Part shown: positions 37,871-46,195 of the stretch, one piece after another | Numbering within the stretch: the first letter of the stretch is position 1 | How the letters are laid out: each line of letters opens with the position of its first letter | From: Phytohabitans sp036906915 | Lineage (GTDB): Bacteria; Actinomycetota; Actinomycetes; Mycobacteriales; Micromonosporaceae | Assembly: GCF_036906915.1 (NCBI RefSeq) | Contig: NZ_JBAKHX010000029.1 | Location: 1 to 64,000 of the forward strand | Length of the DNA: 64,000 bases | Direction: 5' to 3' | Program-made: the position numbers and the translations under genes | The notes under the pieces: model-generated | The model's input: the letters and a program-made list of their open reading frames with translations, nothing else | Told to the model about the DNA's origin: nothing | Databases searched by the model: none

Positions 37871-38649
37871 CGGACCGCCGTAAGCCGGTGGAGAGCTGGC
37901 TCACCGACATGGACGGGGTGCTGGTCCACGAGGGGCAGCCGGTGCCTGGCGCACCCGAGTTCATCAACCGGCTCCGGGCATCCGGCAAGCCGTTCCTGGT
38001 GCTGACCAACAACTCCATCTACACGCCGCGCGACCTACAGGCGCGGCTGACCCGGATGGGCTTCGAGGTGCCCGAGCACGCCATCTGGACGGCGGCGCTC
38101 GCCACCGCGCAGTTCCTCGCCGACCAGCGGCCGGGCGGCACCGCGTACGTCATCGGCGAGGCCGGGCTGACGACCGCGATGCACGCTGTCGGATACATCC
38201 TGACCGACTTCGAGCCCGACTATGTGGTGCTGGGGGAGACCCGCACGTACAGCTTCGAGGCGATCACCAAGGCGGTCCGGCTGATCAACGGTGGGGCGCG
38301 GTTCATCTGTACGAACCCCGATCCGACCGGGCCGTCGATCGAGGGCGCGCTGCCGGCGGCTGGTTCGGTGGCCGCCATGATTTCCAAGGCGACCGGGGTC
38401 GAGCCGTACTTCGTCGGCAAACCGAACCCGATGATGATGCGGTCGGCGCTCAATACGATCGAGGCACATTCCGAGACGACCGCGATGATCGGCGATCGGA
38501 TGGACACCGATGTGTTGTGCGGGTTGGAGGCTGGGTTGGAGACGATCCTGGTGTTGACGGGGATCAGTTCTCGTGTGGAGGCCGAGCGCTATCCGTACCG
38601 CCCGTCCCGCATCATCAATTCCGTCGTCGATCTGTTGGACGAGATCTGA
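37867..38649 (+). CDS. HAD-IIA family phosphatase (NagD-like)
   Basis: The product is a 260-residue HAD phosphatase of subfamily IIA. Motif I is WLTDMDGVLVHEG, motif II LVLTNNS, motif III VGKPNPMMM, and motif IV MIGDRMDTDV. A C2-type cap lies between II and III. NagD relatives hydrolyse nucleotides or sugar phosphates, and the substrate here is unknown. The GTG at 37867 overlaps the hemH stop (GTGA) and has GGGAGG 7 bases upstream, so it is coupled to hemH. An in-frame ATG 33 bp upstream is less likely. Confidence 0.9.
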   Translation: MTDRRKPVESWLTDMDGVLVHEGQPVPGAPEFINRLRASGKPFLVLTNNSIYTPRDLQARLTRMGFEVPEHAIWTAALATAQFLADQRPGGTAYVIGEAGLTTAMHAVGYILTDFEPDYVVLGETRTYSFEAITKAVRLINGGARFICTNPDPTGPSIEGALPAAGSVAAMISKATGVEPYFVGKPNPMMMRSALNTIEAHSETTAMIGDRMDTDVLCGLEAGLETILVLTGISSRVEAERYPYRPSRIINSVVDLLDEI

Positions 38650-38673
38650 CCCGGTCGGCTTGATGCTGCTGAG

Positions 38674-38693
38674 CCAGGTGCGTTAGCGCCTGG
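38674..38693 (+). terminator. Hairpin after the fabG-inhA-hemH operon
   Basis: An 8-bp stem with one G-U pair (CCAGGTGC with GCGCCTGG) and a GTTA tetraloop begins 25 bp past the HAD stop. There is no T run. It probably ends the operon transcript. Confidence 0.6.
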
Positions 38694-39067
38694 AAGTGAA
38701 CCTGGTCGCCTTCTGGCGGGCGGGGTCGGGTTTCGCGCCTTACGGGGTGTGGCAATCGAACATTGTCCACGATTCCCTCGGCTCGCTTTCGCCAATAGCC
38801 GCTCCTTCATTTCGTCGGTGAATGCCTGTAACGGCACGGCCTGGGTTGTTAGCACGTAGAGGCCGGGCCCGTGCTTTCTCAGAAACTTGACATTGCAAGG
38901 AGTCAACCTGGATGCGCCGCCGCTATCCGCGCTTGCGGTCGGCGCGCAGCTTCGAAGATTTGCGCTGGCCGGTGTTGAAGCCGCAGATATCCGCCGAGAT
39001 TGCCCGCCCCGCCCCGCCCCGGCGCGAGCGTGCGGCTTTGTGTGATCGGCGCCCTCGCGGTGACGCC
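38694..39067. other. Gene-free region with a lower-GC patch
   Basis: No convincing gene is present. About 38740-38910 is visibly poorer in G+C than the rest of the window and codon bias is absent. An AAGGAG site followed by ATG at 38912 opens a frame, but that frame runs through a dispersed palindrome into the antisense of the next gene, so it is not called. The patch may be a decayed foreign insert. Confidence 0.4.
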
Positions 39068-39143
39068 GATCAAGGGCATTCGTATCGATCAAGGGCAAAT
39101 GCACGTGGAAAAGAGATCAAAGCACGTGCATTCGCCCTTGATC
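39068..39143 (-). repeat. Dispersed palindrome, copy 4 (terminator-like)
   Basis: The core is 39087-39143 and the outlying half-site GATCAAGGG is at 39068-39076. On the minus strand it is sense to the gene ending at 39217. Both arms carry TGCACG where most copies have CGCACG, so a C-G pair became T-A: a compensatory change that keeps the stem. Confidence 0.9.
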
Positions 39144-39216
39144 GGCGGCGAGAGGGGCCGCGCGGCGGCGGGGGCGCGGCTGCGGGGGCGGGAGAGGACG
39201 CGCGTAGTGGGGAGGG
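39144..39216 (-). other. Strand-biased C-rich 3' tract
   Basis: Gene-sense DNA after the stop at 39217 is C-rich and G-poor (plus strand GGGGCG repeats) up to palindrome copy 4, as also seen after the SDR and murL genes. No gene is seen. Confidence 0.4.
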
Positions 39217-40029
39217 TTACTCGGGGCGTAAGGGGGAGTTGCAGGCTGCTACGAGGGCGCGACGGCAGGCTGTCGTCAGGGGGCGGAGGGCGGCGTCGCG
39301 TTGTTGGGCCTCGTAGCCGTTTACCGCGCCGCCCGGAGCCGCGTGCTCAGCCAGGGCCAGCACGCGGTCGAGGACGCTGGCACGGGCGAACAGGCGCCGC
39401 GCCCGCGGGTCGAAGCCAGGTGGCAGATCGATGCCGGCGTCGGGGCGGCGGAGGGCGGCGAGGGCGCCGGCCAGCTCGGGGCGCCACTGCGCCACGTCGA
39501 GCCGGGTGAGGGCGGCGGTGGCTTCGGCGAGGGCGGCGGACAGGTCGGCCTCGGCCTCGGCGGCTGTCAGGTCGCCCAGGGGGAGCGGGGCGTCGGGCAG
39601 CGGATACACGCGCCACAGCACGGTTTCGAACGTCACGCCGGAGCCGGAGGTGTGGGTGCGCACCTCGGGGATGAAGCCGAGGCCGCGCGCCACGACGGCT
39701 TCTCCCGCGACGAGCGCCGCGCCTGTGAACGGGCTCGGCTGGCTGGCGTTCGCTCCGCTAGCGCGGGCGGGCAGGCCGCGCGGGTCGCCCGGGGCGGGCA
39801 GCGCGAGCCGGATGTCGTCGGGGCTCAACTTGGACAGTGCCGGGAGCGCGTCGCCGAGCGGCACGTCGGTCCACGTGCCGGGTGCGTCGGCGACCAGGTG
39901 CTCCTCGTCACCGGCGATTTCTTCGGCGACCTCGTCGTACGGCACGAGGCCGGCGCGCCACGCACGAACCCACGCGGCGAACCGGCTGGACCGGCGCGCC
40001 GCCAACGTCGCCGCTGCTGCGGGGAACAT
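39217..40029 (-). CDS. Conserved hypothetical protein
   Basis: The product is 270 residues, starting MFPAAAATLAARRSSRFAAW. The N-terminal block LVPYDEVAEEIAGDEEHLV resembles conserved actinomycete proteins encoded beside DUF3097, but I cannot name a family. No motif, signal peptide or membrane helix is clear. An Ala/Leu-rich helical C-terminal half follows. It is divergent from the DUF3097 gene with an 88-bp gap. Confidence 0.75.
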   Translation of the reverse strand: MFPAAAATLAARRSSRFAAWVRAWRAGLVPYDEVAEEIAGDEEHLVADAPGTWTDVPLGDALPALSKLSPDDIRLALPAPGDPRGLPARASGANASQPSPFTGAALVAGEAVVARGLGFIPEVRTHTSGSGVTFETVLWRVYPLPDAPLPLGDLTAAEAEADLSAALAEATAALTRLDVAQWRPELAGALAALRRPDAGIDLPPGFDPRARRLFARASVLDRVLALAEHAAPGGAVNGYEAQQRDAALRPLTTACRRALVAACNSPLRPE

Positions 40030-40117
40030 GCGGCAAGAGTACGTGCTGCCCGCTGCCCTGTCTCGGTTGCGGCGCGTCTGCGCGGTCCCGCGTACCCGCG
40101 GCGCTAGCGTCCGATTC

Positions 40118-40930
40118 ATGTATGGGGAGGACGTGCTCGCCGGCAATTGGCGCCGGCGCAAGAAGATTCCCGAGGTCGACGCCGACATGGACCTCGTGGT
40201 GGAGGACGCCGACTCGGGGTTCTGCGGCGCGGTGGTGGGATTCGAGTACGGCGCGGTGGTGCTGGAGGACAGGTACGGCAAGCGGCGGAACTTTCCGCTG
40301 GAACCGGCCGGGTTTCTGCTCGATGGCCAGCCGGTGACGCTGCGCCGTCCATCCGCGACACCAAGGCAGGAAGCCCGGCGACGCACCGCCTCCGGCTCGG
40401 TCGCGGTCGACGGGGTTCGCGCGCAGGTGGCGAAGGCGAGCCGTATCTGGGTGGAAGGCGTGCACGACGCCGCGCTGGTGGAACGGATCTGGGGCGACGA
40501 CCTGCGCGTCGAGGGCGTGGTGGTGGAGCCGCTGGACGGCATCGACGAGCTCTCCGCGGCGGTGCGCGATTTCTCACCGAGCCCGCAGCGGCGTCTTGGC
40601 GTACTGGTCGACCACCTGGTCGCGGGCTCGAAGGAGAGCCGGATCGTGGCCGCGGTCACCTCGCCGTACGTACTGGTGACCGGCCATCCGTACGTGGATG
40701 TCTGGCAGGCGGTGAAGCCGGCGCGGCTGGGCCTGCGGGAGTGGCCGGTGGTGCCGCCGGGTCAGCCGTGGAAGGAGGGCGTCTGCCGGGCACTGGGTGT
40801 GGCGCATCCGGCTGACATGTGGCGGCGCATCCTGTCCACAGTGAACTCGTACCACGATGTGGAAACGCCGCTGATCAACGCGATGGAGCGCCTCATCGAC
40901 TTCGTCACCGTCCCGCAGACGCCCTCCTGA
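40118..40930 (+). CDS. DUF3097 family protein
   Basis: This 270-residue protein has the DUF3097 features: MYGEDVLAGNWRRRKKIPE at the start, a small beta domain (VVGFEYGAVVLEDRYGKRR), then a TOPRIM-like segment with VEGVHDAALVERIWGDDL and VLVDHLVAGSKESR. The acidic residues in the latter suggest a metal-dependent phosphate chemistry, but the function is unknown. The ATG has no visible ribosome site and may be leaderless. Its stop is 3 bp from that of the convergent Rieske gene. Confidence 0.88.
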   Translation: MYGEDVLAGNWRRRKKIPEVDADMDLVVEDADSGFCGAVVGFEYGAVVLEDRYGKRRNFPLEPAGFLLDGQPVTLRRPSATPRQEARRRTASGSVAVDGVRAQVAKASRIWVEGVHDAALVERIWGDDLRVEGVVVEPLDGIDELSAAVRDFSPSPQRRLGVLVDHLVAGSKESRIVAAVTSPYVLVTGHPYVDVWQAVKPARLGLREWPVVPPGQPWKEGVCRALGVAHPADMWRRILSTVNSYHDVETPLINAMERLIDFVTVPQTPS

Positions 40931-40933
40931 GGG

Positions 40934-41428
40934 CTACGCGAGGGTGATGTCGGTGCCGGTCACGGCGATGTTCGCCGCGGGCAGGGCCGACTTCGCCGGG
41001 CCGCCCAGCACCGAGCCGTCCTCCAGCGAGAAGGTGCTCTGGTGGCAGGTACAGGTGATGGCGCTGCTGTCGATTTTGGACACCAGGCAGCCCTGGTGCG
41101 TGCAGAGGGCGCTGAACGCCTTGAAGTCCCCCTGGCTGGGCTGCGTGACGACGACCTTCTCGTCCGCGAAGATCTTGCCGCTGCCGACGGGGATCTCGCT
41201 GGTGCTGGCGAGCGCGTTCGAGCCGGATGAACCGGAGTCCGCGGAGGCGGAGGCGGACGGCGCCGCCGAGGTGGCCGTGGTGGAACCGGGCGAGGTGGAA
41301 GCGGAGTCACCGGAATCGTCGGACCCGCACGCCGCCACCAGGCTGACCGTACCGACGGCGCCGGCGGCAAGCACGGTGCGGCGGGCGACTACGCTTGGTT
41401 GAGCGTTCATCTTCATGGCGGACAGCAT
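40934..41428 (-). CDS. Rieske [2Fe-2S] Tat-exported lipoprotein
   Basis: The product is about 164 residues. The N-terminus carries a twin-arginine-type signal (VARRTVLAAGAVGTVSL) ending in a lipobox LVAAC, so the protein should be exported folded and lipid-anchored. A Ser/Ala/Thr/Asp-rich linker leads to a Rieske domain with both cluster loops, CTHQGC and CTCHQSTF. It is likely an extracytoplasmic electron carrier. Start choice among ATGs at 41428, 41416 and 41410 is uncertain. Confidence 0.92.
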   Translation of the reverse strand: MLSAMKMNAQPSVVARRTVLAAGAVGTVSLVAACGSDDSGDSASTSPGSTTATSAAPSASASADSGSSGSNALASTSEIPVGSGKIFADEKVVVTQPSQGDFKAFSALCTHQGCLVSKIDSSAITCTCHQSTFSLEDGSVLGGPAKSALPAANIAVTGTDITLA

Positions 41429-41486
41429 GGTGGGCCACCCTGGACGGTAACTGTGGTGAAGCTGTGGATTAGCTGAAAGGCTTAAT

Positions 41487-42806
41487 TCAGGCAAGTCGGT
41501 GCGGATCGCGACTGAACACAAATGTCGCGATATCGAGGGCTTCAACCGCCCCATTCGCGTCCCGCCGGACCCGCAGCGTCTCGCCGTCGTTGTTGCCTGA
41601 CCGGCCACGCCACTGGTCGGTCCCGGCAGGCGCGAACCGCCATGGCGCCCGCCCGCTCCGTACGACGACCAACTCGCCCGTCGCCCCGTCCCACGACGCC
41701 TCGTGCGCCAGCCCCATCCACCACCACTGCCCGCACAGTTCGGCCGCCTCCGGCGGCGGTGGGGCGGACGGGCGCCACCCGGGGACCGCCGGCACCGGCT
41801 CGCGGTCCAGCACGGTCGTGAGGATCGCCCGGCCCACGGCCAGCGGCACACCGTACGCGTTGGCGTACGCCACGACGCCCGTGCGGGACGGCCTATGCAC
41901 GACCAGCGTGGACACGTACCCGGGCATCGAGCCGCCGTGCCCGACCAGCACCCGCTCGCCGACCCGGTACAGCTCGGGGCCGAGGCCGTGGCCGGAGGTC
42001 CACGAGTCGAGGTCGCTCATCACGACGGGCGCGCACATCTCGGTGAGCGTGTCGGGCGCGAGCAGATCGGGCGACGGGTCGGCGAGGAACGCGGCCCACT
42101 TGGCCAGGTCGGCCGCCGTCGACCAGAGCTGCCCGGCGGGCGCCATGGCCCCGGTGTCCGTGCGCGGCTCCTCGTGCAGCGTGCCGTGCCACGGGTGCAC
42201 CACGTACCCGCGTGCGAACGGCTCCTCCGGGTGGTACGTCGTGCGGTTCATGCCGAGCGGCGCGAGCAGCCGGTCGGTGAGCAGCTCGATCCAGCGCCGT
42301 CCGGTGATGCGCTCCAGCACGGCACCGAGCAACCCGTACGCCAGGTTGGAGTAGTGGTACGTGCGGTGCGGCGGGAACGCGAGCTTGTCGGCGGTCAGCC
42401 CGGCGAGCAGCGTGTCGACGTCGCTGCCCTCGGTGCGCTCCCACCAGCCGGGGCTGTCCGGCTCGCGCTGGAGCCCGGCGGCGTGCCCGAGCAGCTGGCG
42501 CAGCGTCACGCCGCCCACGGGCGTGCCGGGCAGGTGCCGGTACAGCAGGTCGTCGAGCGCGAGCCGGCCCTCGTCGCGCAGTTGCATGACCAGTACGGCG
42601 GTCATCGTCTTGGAGATCGAGCCGATCCGGTACTGCACCCCGGCGTCCGGGTGCGGGTGCTCCCCGGCACCGGTGAAGTACTCCAGCTTGCCGTCGCGAA
42701 CCACGCCTGCCACCAGCGAGGGCGCCCGCCCGACCGACTGGGCCTCGGCGACGAGCACGTCGATCTGTCGGGCGGTCGCGGGCAGCAACGAAGGCAGCAA
42801 CGACAC
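41487..42806 (-). CDS. Serine hydrolase, class C beta-lactamase family
   Basis: This 439-residue protein of the beta-lactamase/DD-peptidase/esterase fold has SISK (Ser63, Lys66), YSN (152-154) and GHGGSMPGY as the third motif. There is no signal peptide, so a cytosolic esterase or peptidase is more likely than resistance. The C-terminal 100 residues form a lipocalin-like beta domain (WWWMGLAHEASWDGATGELV). It starts with GTG and is divergent from the NfeD gene. Confidence 0.9.
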   Translation of the reverse strand: MSLLPSLLPATARQIDVLVAEAQSVGRAPSLVAGVVRDGKLEYFTGAGEHPHPDAGVQYRIGSISKTMTAVLVMQLRDEGRLALDDLLYRHLPGTPVGGVTLRQLLGHAAGLQREPDSPGWWERTEGSDVDTLLAGLTADKLAFPPHRTYHYSNLAYGLLGAVLERITGRRWIELLTDRLLAPLGMNRTTYHPEEPFARGYVVHPWHGTLHEEPRTDTGAMAPAGQLWSTAADLAKWAAFLADPSPDLLAPDTLTEMCAPVVMSDLDSWTSGHGLGPELYRVGERVLVGHGGSMPGYVSTLVVHRPSRTGVVAYANAYGVPLAVGRAILTTVLDREPVPAVPGWRPSAPPPPEAAELCGQWWWMGLAHEASWDGATGELVVVRSGRAPWRFAPAGTDQWRGRSGNNDGETLRVRRDANGAVEALDIATFVFSRDPHRLA

Positions 42807-42903
42807 GATTCGGTACCTCCCTGATAGGGGTCAACGCGCTCGGAGCGCCGACGTTACCGTTCCGCTGCTCGCTGTACGTGCGCGAGCGTGACACGATCGG
42901 GGT

Positions 42904-43341
42904 GTGGATGCCGTTTTCTGGATCGTTCTAGGCGTGGTGCTCGCTGTCGCCGAGATGTTCACGTTTACGTTCGTCCTCATCATGCTCTCGGCGGGTGCCT
43001 TCGCGGCTGCCATCGCGGCGGGTCTCGGGGCGGGTGTGGCGGTCCAGGCCGTCGTCTTCGCGGTGGTGTCCGCCCTCGCGCTGGTCGCCGTCCGGCCGGT
43101 CATCAAGCGTCACCGGCAGTCGGCGCTGGAGTCCGGCGAGACACCGATGGGCGTCGAAGCCATCGAGGGCTCGACCGGCCTGGTGCTGGAGCAGGTCGAC
43201 GCCGAGCACGGTTTGGTCAAGATCGACGGTGAACTGTGGAGCGCGCGCGCCTACGACGGCACGCAGGTGCTCGAAGCGGGCGAGCGGGTACGGGTCATAG
43301 AGGTGCGGGGCGCCACCGCCATGGTATGGCGGGACATTTAA
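42904..43341 (+). CDS. NfeD-like membrane protein
   Basis: This 145-residue protein has two or three membrane helices up to residue about 65 and a C-terminal OB-fold domain (GSTGLVLEQVDAEHGLVKID to VRVIEVRGATAMV). NfeD proteins are partners of SPFH/stomatin proteins in membrane microdomains, and an SPFH gene follows 13 bp on. It starts with GTG. Confidence 0.92.
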   Translation: MDAVFWIVLGVVLAVAEMFTFTFVLIMLSAGAFAAAIAAGLGAGVAVQAVVFAVVSALALVAVRPVIKRHRQSALESGETPMGVEAIEGSTGLVLEQVDAEHGLVKIDGELWSARAYDGTQVLEAGERVRVIEVRGATAMVWRDI

Positions 43342-43354
43342 CCGGGGAGCTGAG

Positions 43355-44464
43355 ATGGAGTTAGTGATAGCGCTCGTAGTGGGCCTGATCGCCCTGTTCG
43401 TGGTGATAACCCTGGTCCGGTCGGTGCGGATCGTGCCGCAGCAGCGCAACTTCGTGGTGGAGCGGCTCGGCAAGTACCAGCGGACGCTGCGGCCGGGTCT
43501 GAATGTGCTGGTGCCGTTCGTCGACTCGGTGCGCACCAAAGTGGACCTGCGCGAGCAGGTGGTCAGCTTTCCGCCCCAGCCGGTGATCACCTCGGACAAC
43601 CTCGTGGTCTCGATCGACACCGTCCTCTACTTCAAGGTGATCGACCCGGTGAAGGCGACGTACGAGATCGCCAACTTCCTCCAGGCCATCGAGCAGCTCA
43701 CCGTCACCACGCTGCGTAACGTGATCGGCTCGCTCGACCTGGAAAAGGCGCTCACCAGCCGCGAGGAGATCAACCGGCACCTGTCCGGCGTGCTCGACGA
43801 GACCACCGGCCGCTGGGGCGTCAAGGTGACCCGGGTGGAGATCAAGGCGATCGAACCGCCGCCGAGCATCCGCGACTCGATGGAGAAGCAGATGCGCGCC
43901 GAGCGCGAGCGGCGGGCGACGATCCTCACCGCCGAGGGGCAGAAGCAGGCACAGATCCTCAACGCCGAGGGTGACAAGCAGGGCGCGGTGCTGCGGGCCG
44001 ACGGCGACCGGCAGTCGCGGATCCTCCAGGCCGAAGGCCAGGCCAAGGCGATCCGCATGGTGTTCGACGCGATCCACACCGCCAACCCCAGTCAGAAGGT
44101 GCTGGCTTACCAGTACCTGCAGGCGTTGCCGCAGATCGCCAACGGCCAGGCCAGCAAGGTGTGGATCGTGCCAGCCGAGCTCACCAAGGCCCTCGAAGGA
44201 CTCGGTGGCGCGCTCGGGGGCCTCGCCGCGACGGCCGACGACACACCCGAGTCCGTACTCGACGCGAGTGCGGTCGAGCGCGAGGCGGCCGAGGCGGCCC
44301 AGTCCGCGGCGGACGCCGCACAGGAGGTCCAGCAAGAGGTGCACGAAGCCGAGCGGCAGGCCAGCGGCAAGACGGGGCAGCGGCCGCGCGGACTGCCGGC
44401 ACCCAACCCGCTATCGCCGTCGAGCCTGCTCGGCACCGAGGACACCAAGCCGGAACACGCCTGA
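43355..44464 (+). CDS. SPFH/stomatin-like membrane protein (QmcA-like)
   Basis: This 369-residue protein has one N-terminal membrane helix and an SPFH domain (PQQRNFVVERLGKYQRTL, VISFPPQ-like QVVSFPPQPVITSDN, TTLRNVIGSLDLEKAL). A long coiled coil follows (residues about 175-245, rich in AERERRATILTAEGQKQA-like heptads), then an Ala/Glu tail. It organises membrane microdomains and may regulate membrane proteases. It is co-transcribed with the NfeD gene; a hairpin follows. Confidence 0.94.
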   Translation: MELVIALVVGLIALFVVITLVRSVRIVPQQRNFVVERLGKYQRTLRPGLNVLVPFVDSVRTKVDLREQVVSFPPQPVITSDNLVVSIDTVLYFKVIDPVKATYEIANFLQAIEQLTVTTLRNVIGSLDLEKALTSREEINRHLSGVLDETTGRWGVKVTRVEIKAIEPPPSIRDSMEKQMRAERERRATILTAEGQKQAQILNAEGDKQGAVLRADGDRQSRILQAEGQAKAIRMVFDAIHTANPSQKVLAYQYLQALPQIANGQASKVWIVPAELTKALEGLGGALGGLAATADDTPESVLDASAVEREAAEAAQSAADAAQEVQQEVHEAERQASGKTGQRPRGLPAPNPLSPSSLLGTEDTKPEHA

Positions 44465-44485
44465 ATAATCTGAACCGTCCACATC

Positions 44486-44534
44486 GCGCCCCGGCACCTG
44501 CCACGATCAAATGGATCAGGCGGTGCCGGGGCGC
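44486..44534 (+). terminator. Hairpin after the NfeD-SPFH operon
   Basis: A 13-bp perfect stem (44486-44498 with 44522-44534, GCGCCCCGGCACC and its complement) is extended by three more pairs after a one-base bulge. The loop is 16 nt. It starts 22 bp past the SPFH stop. Confidence 0.75.
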
Positions 44535-44569
44535 CGGTGCGTTCCGGCCGGGCGGAAGGTGGTCTGCCC

Positions 44570-45328
44570 ATGACAAACGCGGCGAAGCACACCCGCCCAG
44601 CCGGTCCGACGACCCGCGCGGCACCGTCCCGCACCGTCCCGACGGTGTCCCGGGACGGCCCACCCACCAACGTGACGTGGGCGTGGTCGGTGCGCCGGCT
44701 CGGCCGCGCACTCATGTGGACGCTGCCCGCGTACGCGGTGGTGTTCGGCGGGATCACGTTCGGCCGGATGGACGGCGGCGGACCAGCGCCATATCTGGCC
44801 AACGGCCGGATCCTGCACCTGATCGGCTGGGTGGTGGCGACCTGGCTCGGACTGCTCGCGCTGCTCGCCATCGCCAGCCAGCTCGCCGCCGCGCGCAGCC
44901 GGCGCAGCGCGGCGGCCGGGCTGCTGATCGGCATGACCGGCATCGCGCTGCTGCTCCCGTTCGCCGCGCTACCGCCGGACACGCCGGTGTACGGGTGGGA
45001 CGCGCGCCGCTTGGCGCTGGTCGGTGCCGGCGTGTACAGCCTCGGCTGGGTGCTCGCCGGCTGGGCGGTGGCGCGCTCGAAGCTCTTCACCAAGGGTGAC
45101 GGCGTGCTGCTGATGGTGGCCGGCCCGATGCTGGGCGTCGGAGGACTGCTGATCGGTCCGCTCCAGACGGTCGGGGCGATCTTCGTACTGGCCGCCGGCA
45201 TCGGCATGGCCTGGACGGCCGGCAACCTGATGCCGGCACCGCCCCGCAACGCCGCCGCCGAGGCGGCCGCCTCGGCCGGCGCCCGCGCGGTAGCCGCCCG
45301 CGCCGCCACTCACCCCTTGACAGAGTGA
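44570..45328 (+). CDS. Polytopic membrane protein of unknown function
   Basis: The product is 252 residues. After a polar N-terminus (about 45 residues) come roughly six membrane helices, for example ALMWTLPAYAVVFGGI, GWVVATWLGLLALLAIASQL and LLMVAGPMLGVGGLLIGPL. It ends in an Ala-rich polar tail. No motif identifies a transport or enzyme activity. The ATG has GGAAGGTGG upstream. Confidence 0.72.
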   Translation: MTNAAKHTRPAGPTTRAAPSRTVPTVSRDGPPTNVTWAWSVRRLGRALMWTLPAYAVVFGGITFGRMDGGGPAPYLANGRILHLIGWVVATWLGLLALLAIASQLAAARSRRSAAAGLLIGMTGIALLLPFAALPPDTPVYGWDARRLALVGAGVYSLGWVLAGWAVARSKLFTKGDGVLLMVAGPMLGVGGLLIGPLQTVGAIFVLAAGIGMAWTAGNLMPAPPRNAAAEAAASAGARAVAARAATHPLTE

Positions 45329-45399
45329 GCGAGGGAAGGCGTCGCCCCATCGGCGCCGCACGACCGAGCGAACCATGAAGCACTGCGACAATCGACCGT

Positions 45400-46191
45400 G
45401 TGGAGCTGATCACCGACCCGCACGACGAGCGGATCGCGGACTACCGCGCGCTCACCGACGTCGAGCTGCGCACCCGTTGGGAGCCGCCGCACGGGCTCTT
45501 CATCGCCGAGGGCGAGCTGGTGCTGCGGCGCGCGCTGCGGGCCGGTTACCAGCCCAGGTCCTACCTCGTCGACGAGAAACGCGTCGGGCAGATCGCCGAC
45601 CTCGGTGACGCGCCGGTCTACGCCGCGAGCCAGGACGTGCTGGAAAAGGTGACCGGTTTCCATGTACACCGTGGCATGCTGGCGTCGTTTCACCGGCGTG
45701 CGGCGCCGGCGGCGGCCGAGGTGCTCGCGGCCGCGCGCCGGGTCGTGGTCCTCGAAGACATCAACAACCACACCAACGTCGGGGCGATCTTCCGGGGCGC
45801 CGCGGCGCTCGGCGTCGACGCGGTCCTGCTCTCACCCACCTGCGCCGACCCGCTGTACCGGCGCAGCGTCCGCGTCAGCATGGGCGAGGTGTTCGCGGTG
45901 CCGTACGCGACCCTGTCGCCGTGGCCGGACGCGCTGGAGCTGGTGCGGCAGGCGGGGTTCGCGCTGCTGGCGCTGACGCCCGCGCCGGACGCGGTACCCA
46001 TCCAGCGGCTGACTCCCGACCAGCGCGCGCGGGCGGCGCTGCTTTTCGGCGCCGAGGGCGCCGGCCTGACCCGGCGCGCGATGGAGGCCAGCGACGCGCG
46101 CGTGGTCATCCCGATGCGGCGGGGTGTCGACTCCCTGAACGTGGCCGCGGCCGCCGCCGTGGCGTTCTGGGAGCTGGGTCGGGAAGACTGA
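45400..46191 (+). CDS. SpoU/TrmH-family RNA 2'-O-methyltransferase
   Basis: This 263-residue SPOUT methyltransferase has an N-terminal RNA-binding part (LFIAEGELVLRRALRAGYQP) and the three SpoU motifs NNHTNVGAIFRGAAALG, LLFGAEGAGL and IPMRRGVDSLNVAAAAAVAF. The target is an rRNA or tRNA ribose; TsnR-like resistance enzymes share the fold, but housekeeping is more likely. GTG start. PucR follows 4 bp on. Confidence 0.92.
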   Translation: MELITDPHDERIADYRALTDVELRTRWEPPHGLFIAEGELVLRRALRAGYQPRSYLVDEKRVGQIADLGDAPVYAASQDVLEKVTGFHVHRGMLASFHRRAAPAAAEVLAAARRVVVLEDINNHTNVGAIFRGAAALGVDAVLLSPTCADPLYRRSVRVSMGEVFAVPYATLSPWPDALELVRQAGFALLALTPAPDAVPIQRLTPDQRARAALLFGAEGAGLTRRAMEASDARVVIPMRRGVDSLNVAAAAAVAFWELGRED

Positions 46192-46195
46192 TCAC

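Noticed and set aside
38912..39316. Plus-strand ORF with an AAGGAG site starting MRRRYPRLRS
   Set aside because: The frame runs through palindrome copy 4 and into the antisense of the next gene; no homology recognised.
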